DNA from: CALGLS01 sp047626155
GTDB taxonomy: Bacteria; Bacteroidota; Bacteroidia; Chitinophagales; Saprospiraceae
Length of the DNA: 64,000 nt
Assembly: GCA_047626155.1 (NCBI GenBank)
Contig: JBLHRR010000009.1
Span: 1-64,000 of the forward strand
Reading direction: 5' to 3'
Shown: positions 52,821 through 62,143 of the stretch, one piece after another
Position numbering within the stretch: position 1 is the first letter of the stretch
How the letters are laid out: each line of letters opens with the position of its first letter
The notes under the pieces: model-generated
Databases searched by the model: none
What the model was told of the DNA's origin: nothing
What the model saw: only the letters and a program-made list of their open reading frames with translations
Program-made: the position numbers and the translations under genes

Positions 52821-55800
52821 ATGCCAATCAAAATAATATCTGCCGGAGCCGGTTCCGGAAAAACATACCGCCTCACTGAAGAAATGGTCGCCTTGCTCGA
52901 AGATGAAAAAAGTGGTGTCCGCGCCAATGGCATTATTGCTACTACTTTTACCAACAAGGCAGCCGCCGAACTCCAAGAGCGCGTCCGCGTCCGACTCCTC
53001 GAAAAAGGGATGGCCGAAAAAGCCAACGAACTTACCAACGCACTTATCGGCACCGTACACGGACTTGGGGTAAAGCTCCTCAAACGTTTCGCCTTCGAAG
53101 CCGGGGTTTCTCCTGAAGTAGATATCATCGCTGATGAAGACCAACAGGTTTTGTTCAATAAATCATTGGCAGCCATTCTTACAGAGGAACGGATCATTGC
53201 CATTCAGCAAAGTAGCGAACGATTGGGGATGACCGCCGAAGAAGCTGATCAATGGCGTAAGTTGGTAAAAGATCTTACCGATGTCGCTCGTTCCAATGAT
53301 TTTTCTATTCCTGTTTTAGAAAAATCTAAGAAATTATCCTACGAATCTTTCCTTCCCCTGTTGGGGGAACCATCGGTCAATTCTCCTGAGTTTTTCAATG
53401 AGCGTTTATTGAAATTGCTCACTGATGCGGTCACGGCGCTAGAGAACAACACCGATGAGACGAAGGTTACCTTAAAGGGAAAAAACGATTTGAAAAATCA
53501 ACTCAATAATCTCCAGCTTCGAGGCGAATTGAACTGGCAGGATTGGGTGCGAATTGGTAAAGTAAAAGTAGGAGCGAAAAGTAGAGAGGCTGTTGAAGAA
53601 CTTAAAGAGTTTGCGGAAACGCACGATGAACATCCAAAGTTTCACGCGGATATTCAGGACTTCATCAATCAGATATTCGATATTGCCATCTTGGCTTTGG
53701 AAGAGTACGACCGTTACAAAAAGCAAAGAGGCTTGATTGATTATGTGGATATGGAAACCTTGGTAAAACGATTGTTGGATAATTCGGAAGTTCGGGAAGT
53801 ATTGCATGAGGAGATAGACCTTTTAATGGTGGATGAATTTCAAGATACTAGTCCAATACAGCTGGACATATTTTTGAAGCTCTCCCAAATTGTACCGCAT
53901 TCCATCTGGGTAGGTGACCCTAAACAAAGCATTTACGGATTTCGAGGAGCGGACCCCAAGCTAATGCAGGAAATTATAAACGAGAACGGAATCAAGAAAG
54001 AAAATATACTGGAGCATTCCTGGCGCTCTCGGGAGGATGTTGTGAACCTGACCAATGCCTTATTCGTAAAAGCCTTTCCGGAATTACCAAAAGAACGGGT
54101 TATGCTTCGTGCAAAACGTACCAAAGCAGCTAATCCGAATGATGAAAAATTCAAACAAGAACCCCTCGAAATGCAGGAAGCCATACAACATTGGCATTTT
54201 GAGTTTGGGGAAGGCCGGATGCCTGGAAAACCCTGGATGGAAAACTGTTTGGCAAACAGCATTCAGTCGCTATTACTAGAAAGAGGCGTTCCCGTTTTGC
54301 CGAAAGGCGCTTCCAAATCCCGTCCCATTATACCGGGCGATATTGCCGTCTTATGCCGATCGAATAAAGCTTGTCAGGATATCGCAGATGCCTTACACCG
54401 AACAGGTTTGAAAGCAGCAATTGCCAGAATGGGTTTGTTGAATACCGCTGAATCTAAACTGATACTGGCTTGTTTGAAATTTATTTTACATTCTTCTGAC
54501 TCTCTTTCCATTGCTGAAATACTATTGTTGGCAGCCAATATGCGCACAGAAGAAATCATTGAAGATCGGCTTGAATATTTGAAAGAAGTGGGTGAGTTGC
54601 CTTCGTGGGAAGAAAAGTGGGCGGAAGGGAATGGCTACATCGAACGCTTGAATAGTTTGAGAGAGGAAGCCCGTGATTTATCTGGTGCGGAGATCTTGGA
54701 TCTATTACTCGAAGAGCTCAATCTTCGGCGCATTATCGCCACTTGGGGAAAGACTGACCTGCGGATGGCCAACGTTGATATGCTTCGTCATTATGCTTTG
54801 AAATATGAATCGGCTTGCAACCGATTGCACATTGCAGCCTCTCTCGGAGGATTCTTGTTATGGCTAAGTGACTTGGAAGGAAAAGGCCTCGATCAGCAAG
54901 GCTCCGGAGAAGGATCTGATGCGGTAAACGTATTGACCTATCATAAAAGTAAAGGCCTTGAATGGCCTGCCGTTATCTGTTACGATTTAGAAGGTACCTT
55001 GCGGGAAAATACCTACGGATTGAAGATCGTACCAGAGTCTGACGAAATAGATCTTCGTAACTTACTGGGCAATCGTTGGGTTCGTTTTTGGATTAATCCT
55101 TACGGAAAACAAAGTCGTAATACTCGCCTCGAACAACGGATGCAACAGAGTGAAGCATTTGCGGAAGCTAAAACGGAAGCATTAGCAGAGGAAGCTCGTT
55201 TGTTATATGTTGGTATTACCCGTGCCCGTGATTACCTCATTTTCCCTACCCGTGAAAAATCAACCAACTGGCTCAACCGGGTATGGCATGCTGGACAGGA
55301 AGATCATCCAACCATAGATAAAGATGATGCGGAAACGCCTTGGGAATGGGAAGGTAAAATCATTACGAAAGCTACTGACGTCAACGCTTTTGAAAGAGAT
55401 TTTGGCCATACCGAATTGGAGGAAGAAAAGGTGACTTATCTGGAAGAACGGAAAGGAACTATTTTTTACCAACCTTATTATATTGATCTAAAAAAAGAAA
55501 ACTCTAACAATACAGCTACTTACGGCAGCCCTGTTCCGTTTGCGACGGTTCCTATCGTTGAAGAGGAGGAACAAATAGCTACGGCCAAACTACTTCAGGC
55601 GATGCTGATGGGAGATCATCCGGAGCTTGAATCAAGTTACCGCGAAAGTATGGCGGAATCTGTTCTAGATCGTTTCTCTATGGAACAATCTATTCCAACA
55701 AAGACATTACAAGATTATTCAAAAGCATTTTATGATAAAATAAAAGCGAATTGGGCGCCTACAAAAATTATTAAACATTATCCCATTCGATATAGAGAAG

Positions 55801-56024
55801 AGGGGAGGAGGTTGGAAACGGTACTTGATATGGTGTTGGAGACTAAATCTGGTTTGGTATTGATCCATTTGGATGGTAGTAGCGGAAAACAGAAAAGTAA
55901 GTCTACCAAAGAGGCGGTGGCCATATTGCAATACGCAAAAAGCGCAGTTGCCCAAGATTATGGGCAGATGGTAACGGAGGCTTTGGTTGGTTTTACTATG
56001 TTGGGGGAGTTTCGTGGGATTTAG
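52821..56024 (+). CDS. AddA/RecB-like UvrD-family helicase with degraded nuclease domain
   Basis: SF1A helicase of 1067 residues. Motifs: I SAGAGSGKTYRL (about 7-18), Ia ATTFTNKAAAELQERV (about 40), II LMVDEFQDTSPIQLDIF (about 334), III WVGDPKQSIYGFRGA (about 357), IV HSWRSREDVV, V NVLTYHKSKGLEWPAVI (about 710), VI EEARLLYVGITRARDYL (about 793). The length fits AddA or RecB-type subunits, which end in a PD-(D/E)XK nuclease. The corresponding C-terminal stretch reads LDMVLETKSGLVLIHLDGS, where the usual D-x-K of the active site is H-L-D, so nuclease activity is probably lost. No AddB-type gene is adjacent. Likely in DNA repair. Confidence 0.88.
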   Translation: MPIKIISAGAGSGKTYRLTEEMVALLEDEKSGVRANGIIATTFTNKAAAELQERVRVRLLEKGMAEKANELTNALIGTVHGLGVKLLKRFAFEAGVSPEVDIIADEDQQVLFNKSLAAILTEERIIAIQQSSERLGMTAEEADQWRKLVKDLTDVARSNDFSIPVLEKSKKLSYESFLPLLGEPSVNSPEFFNERLLKLLTDAVTALENNTDETKVTLKGKNDLKNQLNNLQLRGELNWQDWVRIGKVKVGAKSREAVEELKEFAETHDEHPKFHADIQDFINQIFDIAILALEEYDRYKKQRGLIDYVDMETLVKRLLDNSEVREVLHEEIDLLMVDEFQDTSPIQLDIFLKLSQIVPHSIWVGDPKQSIYGFRGADPKLMQEIINENGIKKENILEHSWRSREDVVNLTNALFVKAFPELPKERVMLRAKRTKAANPNDEKFKQEPLEMQEAIQHWHFEFGEGRMPGKPWMENCLANSIQSLLLERGVPVLPKGASKSRPIIPGDIAVLCRSNKACQDIADALHRTGLKAAIARMGLLNTAESKLILACLKFILHSSDSLSIAEILLLAANMRTEEIIEDRLEYLKEVGELPSWEEKWAEGNGYIERLNSLREEARDLSGAEILDLLLEELNLRRIIATWGKTDLRMANVDMLRHYALKYESACNRLHIAASLGGFLLWLSDLEGKGLDQQGSGEGSDAVNVLTYHKSKGLEWPAVICYDLEGTLRENTYGLKIVPESDEIDLRNLLGNRWVRFWINPYGKQSRNTRLEQRMQQSEAFAEAKTEALAEEARLLYVGITRARDYLIFPTREKSTNWLNRVWHAGQEDHPTIDKDDAETPWEWEGKIITKATDVNAFERDFGHTELEEEKVTYLEERKGTIFYQPYYIDLKKENSNNTATYGSPVPFATVPIVEEEEQIATAKLLQAMLMGDHPELESSYRESMAESVLDRFSMEQSIPTKTLQDYSKAFYDKIKANWAPTKIIKHYPIRYREEGRRLETVLDMVLETKSGLVLIHLDGSSGKQKSKSTKEAVAILQYAKSAVAQDYGQMVTEALVGFTMLGEFRGI

Positions 56025-56037
56025 TCAACAAAAAAAA

Positions 56038-56060
56038 AGACCTCGCCAAAGGCAAGGTCT
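56038..56060 (-). terminator. Leftward intrinsic terminator
   Basis: On the minus strand AGACCTTGCC, loop TTT, GGCGAGGTCT is followed by about ten T. It lacks a T run on the plus strand, so it mainly ends leftward transcription coming from 56.1-56.6 kb. Confidence 0.75.
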
Positions 56061-56296
56061 AAGCGACATAAGGTCTTCAAATGCGTTTGTTTCTGTAGCA
56101 GTTACCTGATACTAAAAACAGTTTTTTGGCTTTTAATGTTTTACCGGCTATCGGTGGCATGGGATTGATAGTTTGCTGTTGTCATGGGGGAATCCAATGG
56201 TTGTCAGCTTTTTGTTTTGCCTTTTAGCCTAGTCTGCCTTCGCTGTTTAAAAAGTAGTAAATTCTAAATAACACTGCAATTGAAGTGTTAGGAATA

Positions 56297-56509
56297 TCAA
56301 ATAGCAACTGCTGTTGCTTGAGGTACTGTTGTTTCGTTAAGCGTGTTAACAACAGCGTCTCTCCTCTCTGCTCTATTATCTTCTAATAAAAAATCAGCAG
56401 CGAATTCGCCATCGTTTTCTGCGATAGAAGGGGTAATAGGTTCCGACAATACAATAAGTGAAAAAGTTACAATGGTTAATGCCATTGACACGAGTAGAAA
56501 AAGCTCCAT
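56297..56509 (-). CDS. Small single-span membrane protein (tentative)
   Basis: Candidate protein of 70 residues: MELFLLVSMALTIVTFSLIV (one hydrophobic segment at the N-terminus), then an acidic tail (IAENDGEFAADFLLEDNRAE). I prefer the Met at 56509 because the residues further upstream do not look coding. A leftward terminator at 56038-56060 supports a leftward transcript here. The rest of 56061-57149 holds element D copy 3 and the tRNA promoter; I see no other gene. It could also be chance. Confidence 0.4.
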   Translation of the reverse strand: MELFLLVSMALTIVTFSLIVLSEPITPSIAENDGEFAADFLLEDNRAERRDAVVNTLNETTVPQATAVAI

Positions 56510-56959
56510 AGTGTGTGGTGGTTTTAAAGTGTTTCTAAATGTGAATTCTTGGCTTTCTATTATTATTATTTGGGAGTATGCCAAAGGCATACTTTTTCCG
56601 GAATGGAAAATATGTTTGGTAGGTTTCACACGTATCATGGCTGTCTTGAGTAACAAATATATAACTTAATTATATTTAGTGCATTCGTTTTATGTTTAGA
56701 GAAGCATTTTATGTGACGAGTTAAGCTAATATTAAGAACAGCTTAATTTCTAGTATTCGTGCTTCTTTGGCATGACAGATGGTCGTAATAAGTTCTCTTT
56801 GATACTTTTGCCCTGATAAATGGTCGATTTGAATTAGAATTTGCCACCCAAAAAATTTGTTTAGGTTTTTGATTAGATATGAATAGCGCTGATAGACAAT
56901 ATTTTATGTGACATTTCGGGAAGTAAAAAGATAGCAATAAAAAATAGAGGAACGGATTA

Positions 56960-57093
56960 GGCAACAAAAAAAATAACTTCAACGATTTGCAATTGTAACG
57001 ACTATTCAGGAGAGGAAGTTAGATAAATGATTGAGTGTAAAAAGGTTGAAATTAGCCCGTTACGGTCAGGCGGGTTATTTTTTGTGTAATACT
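56960..57093. repeat. Element D, diverged copy 3
   Basis: The ends match elements at 24323 and 38457: GCAACAAAAAAAATAACTTC then AACGATTT on the left and GGTTATTTTTTGTGTAATAC on the right. The hairpin core has diverged. Here the TGTGTAATACTA end faces the downstream tRNA, the opposite orientation to copies 1 and 2. Confidence 0.6.
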
Positions 57094-57116
57094 ATGGAAT
57101 AATCTGTTTATTCTTT

Positions 57117-57124
57117 TAACTTTG
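57117..57124 (+). promoter_or_regulatory. tRNA promoter -7 element TAACTTTG
   Basis: TAACTTTG then CGC, a perfect Bacteroidota -7 element, 26 bp before the tRNA-Leu gene. Confidence 0.75.
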
Positions 57125-57149
57125 CGCACCGAACAGTAAAAACGTATCC

Positions 57150-57236
57150 GCCCGGGTGCTGAAATTGGTAGACAGGCATGGTTGAGGGCCATGTGTCCGT
57201 AAGGGTGTGCGGGTTCGAGTCCCGCTCCGGGCACCA
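57150..57236 (+). tRNA. tRNA-Leu(GAG)
   Basis: Class II tRNA of 87 nt with encoded CCA. Acceptor GCCCGGG pairs with TCCGGGC (one G-T pair); D-arm CTG/CAG; anticodon stem CATGG/CCATG with loop TTGAGGG, anticodon GAG (reads CUC and CUU); a long variable arm (TGTCCGTAAGGGTGT); T-arm GCGGG, TTCGAGT, CCCGC. Preceded by a perfect -7 promoter and followed by a terminator at 57250-57277. Confidence 0.97.
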
Positions 57237-57249
57237 AACAAATAAAGAA

Positions 57250-57277
57250 GAAGCTCCCATAATTGGGGGCTTTTTTT
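57250..57277 (+). terminator. Terminator of tRNA-Leu
   Basis: AAGCTCCC, loop, GGGGGCTTTTTTT, 14 bp after the CCA end. Confidence 0.85.
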
Positions 57278-57317
57278 ATGCCTAAGCTTTTTTCGGTACT
57301 AAATGATTTCATCTGGT

Positions 57318-57409
57318 GGAATATAGCAAATTGGCGTTCCGTCAATTATTTTTTACCGCAACTGCGCCTGCCGGGAGTTTGTCAGATGGGCGCTACGAGC
57401 ACAACGTTA
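57318..57409 (-). repeat. Dispersed palindromic element E, copy 3
   Basis: On the minus strand: GGCAGGCGCAGTTGCGGTAA, then AAAATAATTGACGGAACGCC. It matches 7195-7314, including the flanking GCCCATCTGACAA / GCCCCATTCGACAA block. Predicted peptides with ANWRSVNYFLPQLR over this stretch are an artefact of the repeat. Confidence 0.75.
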
Positions 57410-57536
57410 GTCAAACCAGACATTTATTTTTCCTTCGTGCTAAAAGGCGAAAACACTTGGGTACTTTTGCTGTTAATTAAACACACAATAGTAGCAGCCT
57501 ATCTAATACCGAATAATTAGTTCATTTAAAAATTCT

Positions 57537-58337
57537 ATGAAAAAGAAAAAACAAAGCTTACTCTGGAAAATATCTGGAGATAGAATGCCCGGCGACTCCT
57601 ACCTCTTTGGAACTATGCACGTGCGTGATAAAGATGCCTTTTTATACCGAGACTTGGTTTTTCAAAAGATAGACGCCTGCGAAGCCTTTGCCACAGAGTT
57701 CAACTTGGAAGAAATGGAAACTAACGTATCCAGTGATGTGTTGGATTTACCAGAAGGAGAAACGTTGGATTTCCTACTTTCTGAAAAGCAGTATAAGAAA
57801 ACTCGAAAAGTCCTGCAGAAGATAGCCGGGATGGATTTGGTCCATTTTAATACCAGCCAACCTATTTTAATTGCTAACTTAATAGCAGGTCGGATGCTCT
57901 CTGACGAAATGCCACTGTCGCTGGATGAAACACTTTGGCAATACGCTCGTCAACAAGAGAAAACAGTATTGGGTGTGGAAACCTACATCGAACAAATCAA
58001 TATCATGCTTCAGATTCCAATGGAATATCAACTTAGAAACCTGATGGGGATTGTGAAAAATGTAGGCGCTTACCGCAAAGAAATTAAGAAAATGACTCGC
58101 TTGTACAAAGAGGCAGACATTCAGCGTTTATATAAAGCAGTAAAGAAATCATCAAAGGGCATGCGGAAGTTATTACTCTACAACCGAAACCTAATCATGG
58201 CAGAGCGAATCGCTGAAATGGCAAAAGAGCAAACCATCTGTGTCGCCATCGGTGCAGGCCATTTGGCAGGACAAAGAGGGGTGTTGCCATTGCTGAAGCA
58301 AAGTGGATTCCGAGTGGAGCCGGTTGCTTTGGTTTAG
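57537..58337 (+). CDS. TraB/GumN family protein
   Basis: Protein of 266 residues. Family motifs: LLWKISGDRMPGDSYLFGTM then H (about 8-28, GTMH), EAFATEFNLEEM (Glu, about 48-59), ETYIEQINIML (about 147) and CVAIGAGHLAGQRGVLPLL (about 237-255, GAGH). The Tiki/TraB fold includes metal-dependent peptidases. Unlike many relatives it has no signal peptide, so it may be cytoplasmic. It is transcribed alone after the tRNA. Confidence 0.88.
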   Translation: MKKKKQSLLWKISGDRMPGDSYLFGTMHVRDKDAFLYRDLVFQKIDACEAFATEFNLEEMETNVSSDVLDLPEGETLDFLLSEKQYKKTRKVLQKIAGMDLVHFNTSQPILIANLIAGRMLSDEMPLSLDETLWQYARQQEKTVLGVETYIEQINIMLQIPMEYQLRNLMGIVKNVGAYRKEIKKMTRLYKEADIQRLYKAVKKSSKGMRKLLLYNRNLIMAERIAEMAKEQTICVAIGAGHLAGQRGVLPLLKQSGFRVEPVALV

Positions 58338-58351
58338 CACTAATAATCGTG

Positions 58352-58522
58352 CAATTGGTTTGAAATAAGGGTAGAGGCTGCCGGCCTGAGATTCCGCGTT
58401 TGGGATGCCTTGAAAACCGGGGAATCTCAGCCCGAGAGGCTGATATCCAATTGTAGATTTTTCACATGGGGCGATGCCCCATGCTCTGGAATTTCAGGCC
58501 TTCAGCCTGTTACCCAATCGGA
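58352..58522. repeat. Complex palindromic intergenic element H
   Basis: Nested inverted repeats fill the gap: outer CAATTGG / CCAATCG and AGGCTG / CAGCCT pairs, GGCCTGAGATTCC against GGAATCTCAG (58424-58431 area) and against GGAATTTCAGGCC (58488-58500), and a perfect hairpin CATGGGGC-GAT-GCCCCATG at 58465-58483. No second copy is in this window. Confidence 0.65.
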
Positions 58523-58587
58523 AAATAGCTTTTGAATAAATCGTTCTCTCCATTCTGAGATATAGCAAAACGAAGAAGCTAAAATCT

Positions 58588-60924
58588 ATGCAAACAAAAA
58601 TCCATTTCCTAACAATAATACTTCTGATCGCAGTCTTTACTGCCACTCAAGCGCAGAGCCATACCATCTCCGGTTACCTCAAAGATTTGGAGACGGGCGA
58701 AATGCTCATTCAAGCGACTATTTATAACAAGACAAAGACAACAGAAGGAGCGACCACAAATAACTATGGCTTCTACTCCTTTTCTTTGCCGGAAGGATCC
58801 CATACCATCGTATTTTCTTACATGGGTTATGTCAGTCAGGAAATAGAAGTAAACCTCATTGAAGATCAGCGACTCAATATAGAAATGCAGCCTGGCGTAC
58901 AATTTCAGGAGGTCGTTGTTACAGCAACAAATAAAAATGAACAGGTGCAAAGCACGGATATGGGGCAGGTTGACCTACCGATGAGTCAGGTAGAGAAATT
59001 GCCCGCATTGATGGGAGAGGTCGATATTTTAAAAACACTACAATTATTGCCAGGGGTACTTTCAGCCTCGGAAGGCAATACCGGCTTTTACGTGCGAGGT
59101 GGTGGCCCCGATCAGAATTTGATTTTGCTGGATGGCGCTTTAGTCTACAACACGGGCCACATGCTGGGCTTTTTCTCGGTCTTTAATTCCGCTGCAATTT
59201 CCAATACAACATTGATCAAAGGAACGATGCCCGCCAGCTATGGTGGTAGGCTTTCCTCCGTAGTTGATATCCAGATGAAGGAAGGAAATAACAAGAGTTT
59301 TGCAGGAGAAGCTTCCATCGGTCTTATTTCCTCAAAGTTCCTGATAGAAGGTCCGATACAAAAAAATAAGAGTTCTTTCATACTTACAGCAAGGCGTACT
59401 TATGGCTTTGATCTGGCGCAGCCTTTCTTACGTGAAACTTCTTTTGAAGGAACCAATTATTATTTTTACGATATCAATGCAAAAGCGAATTATCGGTTTT
59501 CAGATAAGGATCAAATTTACCTGACCACGTACATCGGTCGGGATGTCTTAAAGTTTAATGCTGTAGATCGAGGTTTTTCTTTTACCCTTCCTTACGGAAA
59601 TACAATGTCTACGCTACGCTGGAACCATTTGTTTAGTGATAAGCTATTTATGAATACTACTTTGATTGCCAATTATTATGACTTCAGTTTCAACGGCCAA
59701 CAAGCAGATTTTGAAGTTAATGCTTTCTCAGGTGTCCGTGATTACACCTTTAAATTAGGCCTGGAATATTTTCCAAAATTAGGGCACATCGTCAAAATGG
59801 GAGGAGAGGCTACTTGGCATCGCTTGACCCCTAACATTATAAATGCAAATTCGGGGACTGAAGAATTTAGCAACAGCTTGAAGCCAAAATACGCTCTTGA
59901 ATCTGCCGTTTATTTGGAAGACAACTGGACGTTAAATGATTCTTGGACCTTGAATCTCGGATTGCGGGCTTCTATGTTTACCCTCTTTGGCCCCTTCTCG
60001 GATAAAGCCACTGGAAAGGAATTTGACTACGGCGAGCCCGTGGTTACTTATGGTGGGTTGGAGCCGCGCCTTTCGGCAAAATACAGTTGGCAAGAAAACA
60101 GTTCCTTCAAAGCAGCCTGGGTACTGACGCGCCAATATCTCCATCTGGTCAGTAATTCTGCCACCACTTTACCAACGGATGTATGGGTGCCTTCGTCTCC
60201 ATTAGTGAAGCCACAAATTGGTTGGCAGGCTACCGCTGGTTGGTTTCATAATTTCAGTAATGGTCGCTATGAAATGTCCATAGAAAGTTATTACAAAGAT
60301 TTGAAGAACCAGATCGATTATGGCGAATTTGTAGTGCCTGATCCCTCTGTAGAAACAGAAAATGATTTTATATTTGGAACAGGTCGTTCCTATGGATTGG
60401 AGTTTTTTCTCAAAAAAAGGACAGGAGCCCTCACCGGTTGGATGGGTTACACTTTGTCGAAAACAGAACGCTTTTTTGAGGAGATTAACAATGGAGCTGC
60501 TTACCCTCAGAAGTACGATCGTCGGCACGATTTGTCTGTAGTGATGAGTTACGACATCAATAAAAAATGGAACCTAGGGATGGTGTTTGTCTATGGAACT
60601 GGGAATGCTTATACACCTATCGAAAGCATATTTTTCATAGAACAAAATCTAAATATTAGATATGGGCCACGTAATTCCGCCCGCATAGATCCTTATCACC
60701 GGATAGATATTTCAGCGACTTTTAGTCCAACTAAAAAGGAGAATAAACGATATGAAACGAATTGGGTATTCTCTATTTACAATGCTTATAACAGACAAAA
60801 TCCGGCATTTGTTTTCCCTGTGTTTAAAGCGGATTTAGATACAGGGGCTTTTCTAGCGGAGGCTTATAAGATTAGTTTGTTTCCTGTGATTCCCTCGGTG
60901 AGTTGGAAGGTGAAGTTTAAATAA
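58588..60924 (+). CDS. TonB-dependent receptor with carboxypeptidase-regulatory-like domain
   Basis: Outer-membrane receptor of 778 residues. Signal peptide about 1-22 (FLTIILLIAVFTATQAQ); carboxypeptidase-regulatory-like domain about 25-105 (SGYLKDLETGEMLIQATIYN, GFYSFSLPEGSHTIVFSYMG); plug about 128-232 (LPALMGEVDILKTLQLLPGV, GFYVRGGGPDQNLILLDGAL, PASYGGRLSSVVDIQMKEGN); barrel to the end (SVSWKVKFK). It pairs with the DUF4249 lipoprotein gene 282 bp downstream, a common Bacteroidota pair of unknown substrate. The gap between them holds the second copy of the 26-bp repeat (61141-61165). Confidence 0.92.
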   Translation: MQTKIHFLTIILLIAVFTATQAQSHTISGYLKDLETGEMLIQATIYNKTKTTEGATTNNYGFYSFSLPEGSHTIVFSYMGYVSQEIEVNLIEDQRLNIEMQPGVQFQEVVVTATNKNEQVQSTDMGQVDLPMSQVEKLPALMGEVDILKTLQLLPGVLSASEGNTGFYVRGGGPDQNLILLDGALVYNTGHMLGFFSVFNSAAISNTTLIKGTMPASYGGRLSSVVDIQMKEGNNKSFAGEASIGLISSKFLIEGPIQKNKSSFILTARRTYGFDLAQPFLRETSFEGTNYYFYDINAKANYRFSDKDQIYLTTYIGRDVLKFNAVDRGFSFTLPYGNTMSTLRWNHLFSDKLFMNTTLIANYYDFSFNGQQADFEVNAFSGVRDYTFKLGLEYFPKLGHIVKMGGEATWHRLTPNIINANSGTEEFSNSLKPKYALESAVYLEDNWTLNDSWTLNLGLRASMFTLFGPFSDKATGKEFDYGEPVVTYGGLEPRLSAKYSWQENSSFKAAWVLTRQYLHLVSNSATTLPTDVWVPSSPLVKPQIGWQATAGWFHNFSNGRYEMSIESYYKDLKNQIDYGEFVVPDPSVETENDFIFGTGRSYGLEFFLKKRTGALTGWMGYTLSKTERFFEEINNGAAYPQKYDRRHDLSVVMSYDINKKWNLGMVFVYGTGNAYTPIESIFFIEQNLNIRYGPRNSARIDPYHRIDISATFSPTKKENKRYETNWVFSIYNAYNRQNPAFVFPVFKADLDTGAFLAEAYKISLFPVIPSVSWKVKFK

Positions 60925-61140
60925 AGGGTTGATGAGGGTAGAGGAGGATTCCCCCCTATTGAAAAAAAAGTTGCGTTTGTTGTGCCTCCCATTTGGCGAA
61001 TGTTATGTGGCGCTATCTAATAGAGTTGCACTTTAATATCACGTTAGCCCTGCGGCCTCTGCGCGCTCTACGTGAGTAAATACACTAAAAAGGGAGTAAG
61101 TCTCTTCTCTTAATAGTAGATGTAACGATCGAAAATTAAT

Positions 61141-61165
61141 AATCACGCAGAGGCAGCAGAGCGAG
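61141..61165 (-). repeat. Dispersed short repeat, copy 2
   Basis: AATCACGCAGAGGCAGCAGA then GCGAG, the reverse complement of 5267-5292 with a few changes. A related CCTCTGCGCGCTCTACGTGA segment lies at 61052-61075 in the opposite sense, so the two may pair. Confidence 0.5.
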
Positions 61166-61206
61166 CTGAACCTAATGAAACCATCTAGTACTTAAAATTA
61201 AATAAG

Positions 61207-62136
61207 ATGAAAATAAATAGACTATTCGTTGTTATAACAATACTTATGCTGAGTGCTTGCGAAGAGCGCTTCCAACCCGATATAACCACTACTGATCCTG
61301 TTCTAGTGGTAGAAGGCCACATTGAAGTTGCCAATGAAAATCCATTACCTCCTTACGTCATCCTAACACGGACGCTTCCTTTTTATGAGGAAATCACAAC
61401 GCAGGATATTAGTGAGCTCTTTGTTCACAATGCTTTTGTACAGGTTAGTGATGGCAGCGAATCAATTGTACTGGAAGAAGTATGTTGGGAGGACTTGCCA
61501 GAAGAATTTAGAGAATTGGCTATAGAAACGCTTCCGGATTTGAATGATGTCAATGTCAATTATTGTATTTATACCGATTTGAGTTTTTCCTTTATGGGAG
61601 AGATTGGTAAAACGTATAGTTTACTAGTGGAAACCGATAAAGAAGTGGTTACTGCTACTACAACTATTCCGAACTTTGTTCCGCTGGATTCCATGTACTT
61701 CGTAGCAGCTCCTGGAGGCTTCGGAGACTCTTTGTTAGAAATGCGAATCGTTTTTACAGATCCGGAATTGGAGGACAATTATTATCGCTATGCTACCAGT
61801 ACGAATCAGGAGCCTTTCTACCCAGGTTTCAATTCTGTTTTTAATGATTTACTTTTTTCAGGGCAGCCGGTTGACTTTCCATTAGCCAAAGGAGAAGCTC
61901 CTTTTCGGGAGGAAGGTGGTGTAGGGATCTTTGGTTTATTTCGTCCTGGAGAGGAGGTTGTTCTCCGTTGGTTGACGATAGATGCGGCTCACTATAAATT
62001 TTGGGATACTTTAGAATTTAATAAGGTAAATCAAGGACCTTTTGGTTCTTATACACAGGTGAAATCTAATGTGGAAGGAGCTGTTGGAATTTGGGGAGGT
62101 TATACTAGTGGGTTTTATGAAGGGGTTGCGGAGTAG
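61207..62136 (+). CDS. DUF4249 family lipoprotein
   Basis: Protein of 309 residues. Lipoprotein signal LFVVITILMLSACEER (Cys about 18). The DUF4249 start is visible in LVVEGHIEVANENPLPPYVI, LTRTLPF and NAFVQVSDGSESIVLEE, followed by GKTYSLLVETDKEVVTATTT and IPNFVPLDSMYF. Such lipoproteins accompany TonB receptors and may act like SusD-style surface partners, though that is inference. It ends 7 bp before the convergent glycosyltransferase gene. Confidence 0.9.
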   Translation: MKINRLFVVITILMLSACEERFQPDITTTDPVLVVEGHIEVANENPLPPYVILTRTLPFYEEITTQDISELFVHNAFVQVSDGSESIVLEEVCWEDLPEEFRELAIETLPDLNDVNVNYCIYTDLSFSFMGEIGKTYSLLVETDKEVVTATTTIPNFVPLDSMYFVAAPGGFGDSLLEMRIVFTDPELEDNYYRYATSTNQEPFYPGFNSVFNDLLFSGQPVDFPLAKGEAPFREEGGVGIFGLFRPGEEVVLRWLTIDAAHYKFWDTLEFNKVNQGPFGSYTQVKSNVEGAVGIWGGYTSGFYEGVAE

Positions 62137-62143
62137 GGGATTG

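Noticed and set aside
56343..56669. A 108-residue rightward ORF opposite the small membrane protein candidate.
   Set aside because: It has no promoter or terminator support and overlaps a more protein-like leftward frame.
57263..57520. An 85-residue rightward ORF downstream of the tRNA.
   Set aside because: Its start lies in the tRNA terminator region and most of it is element E read through; the same peptide style appears at the other E copies.
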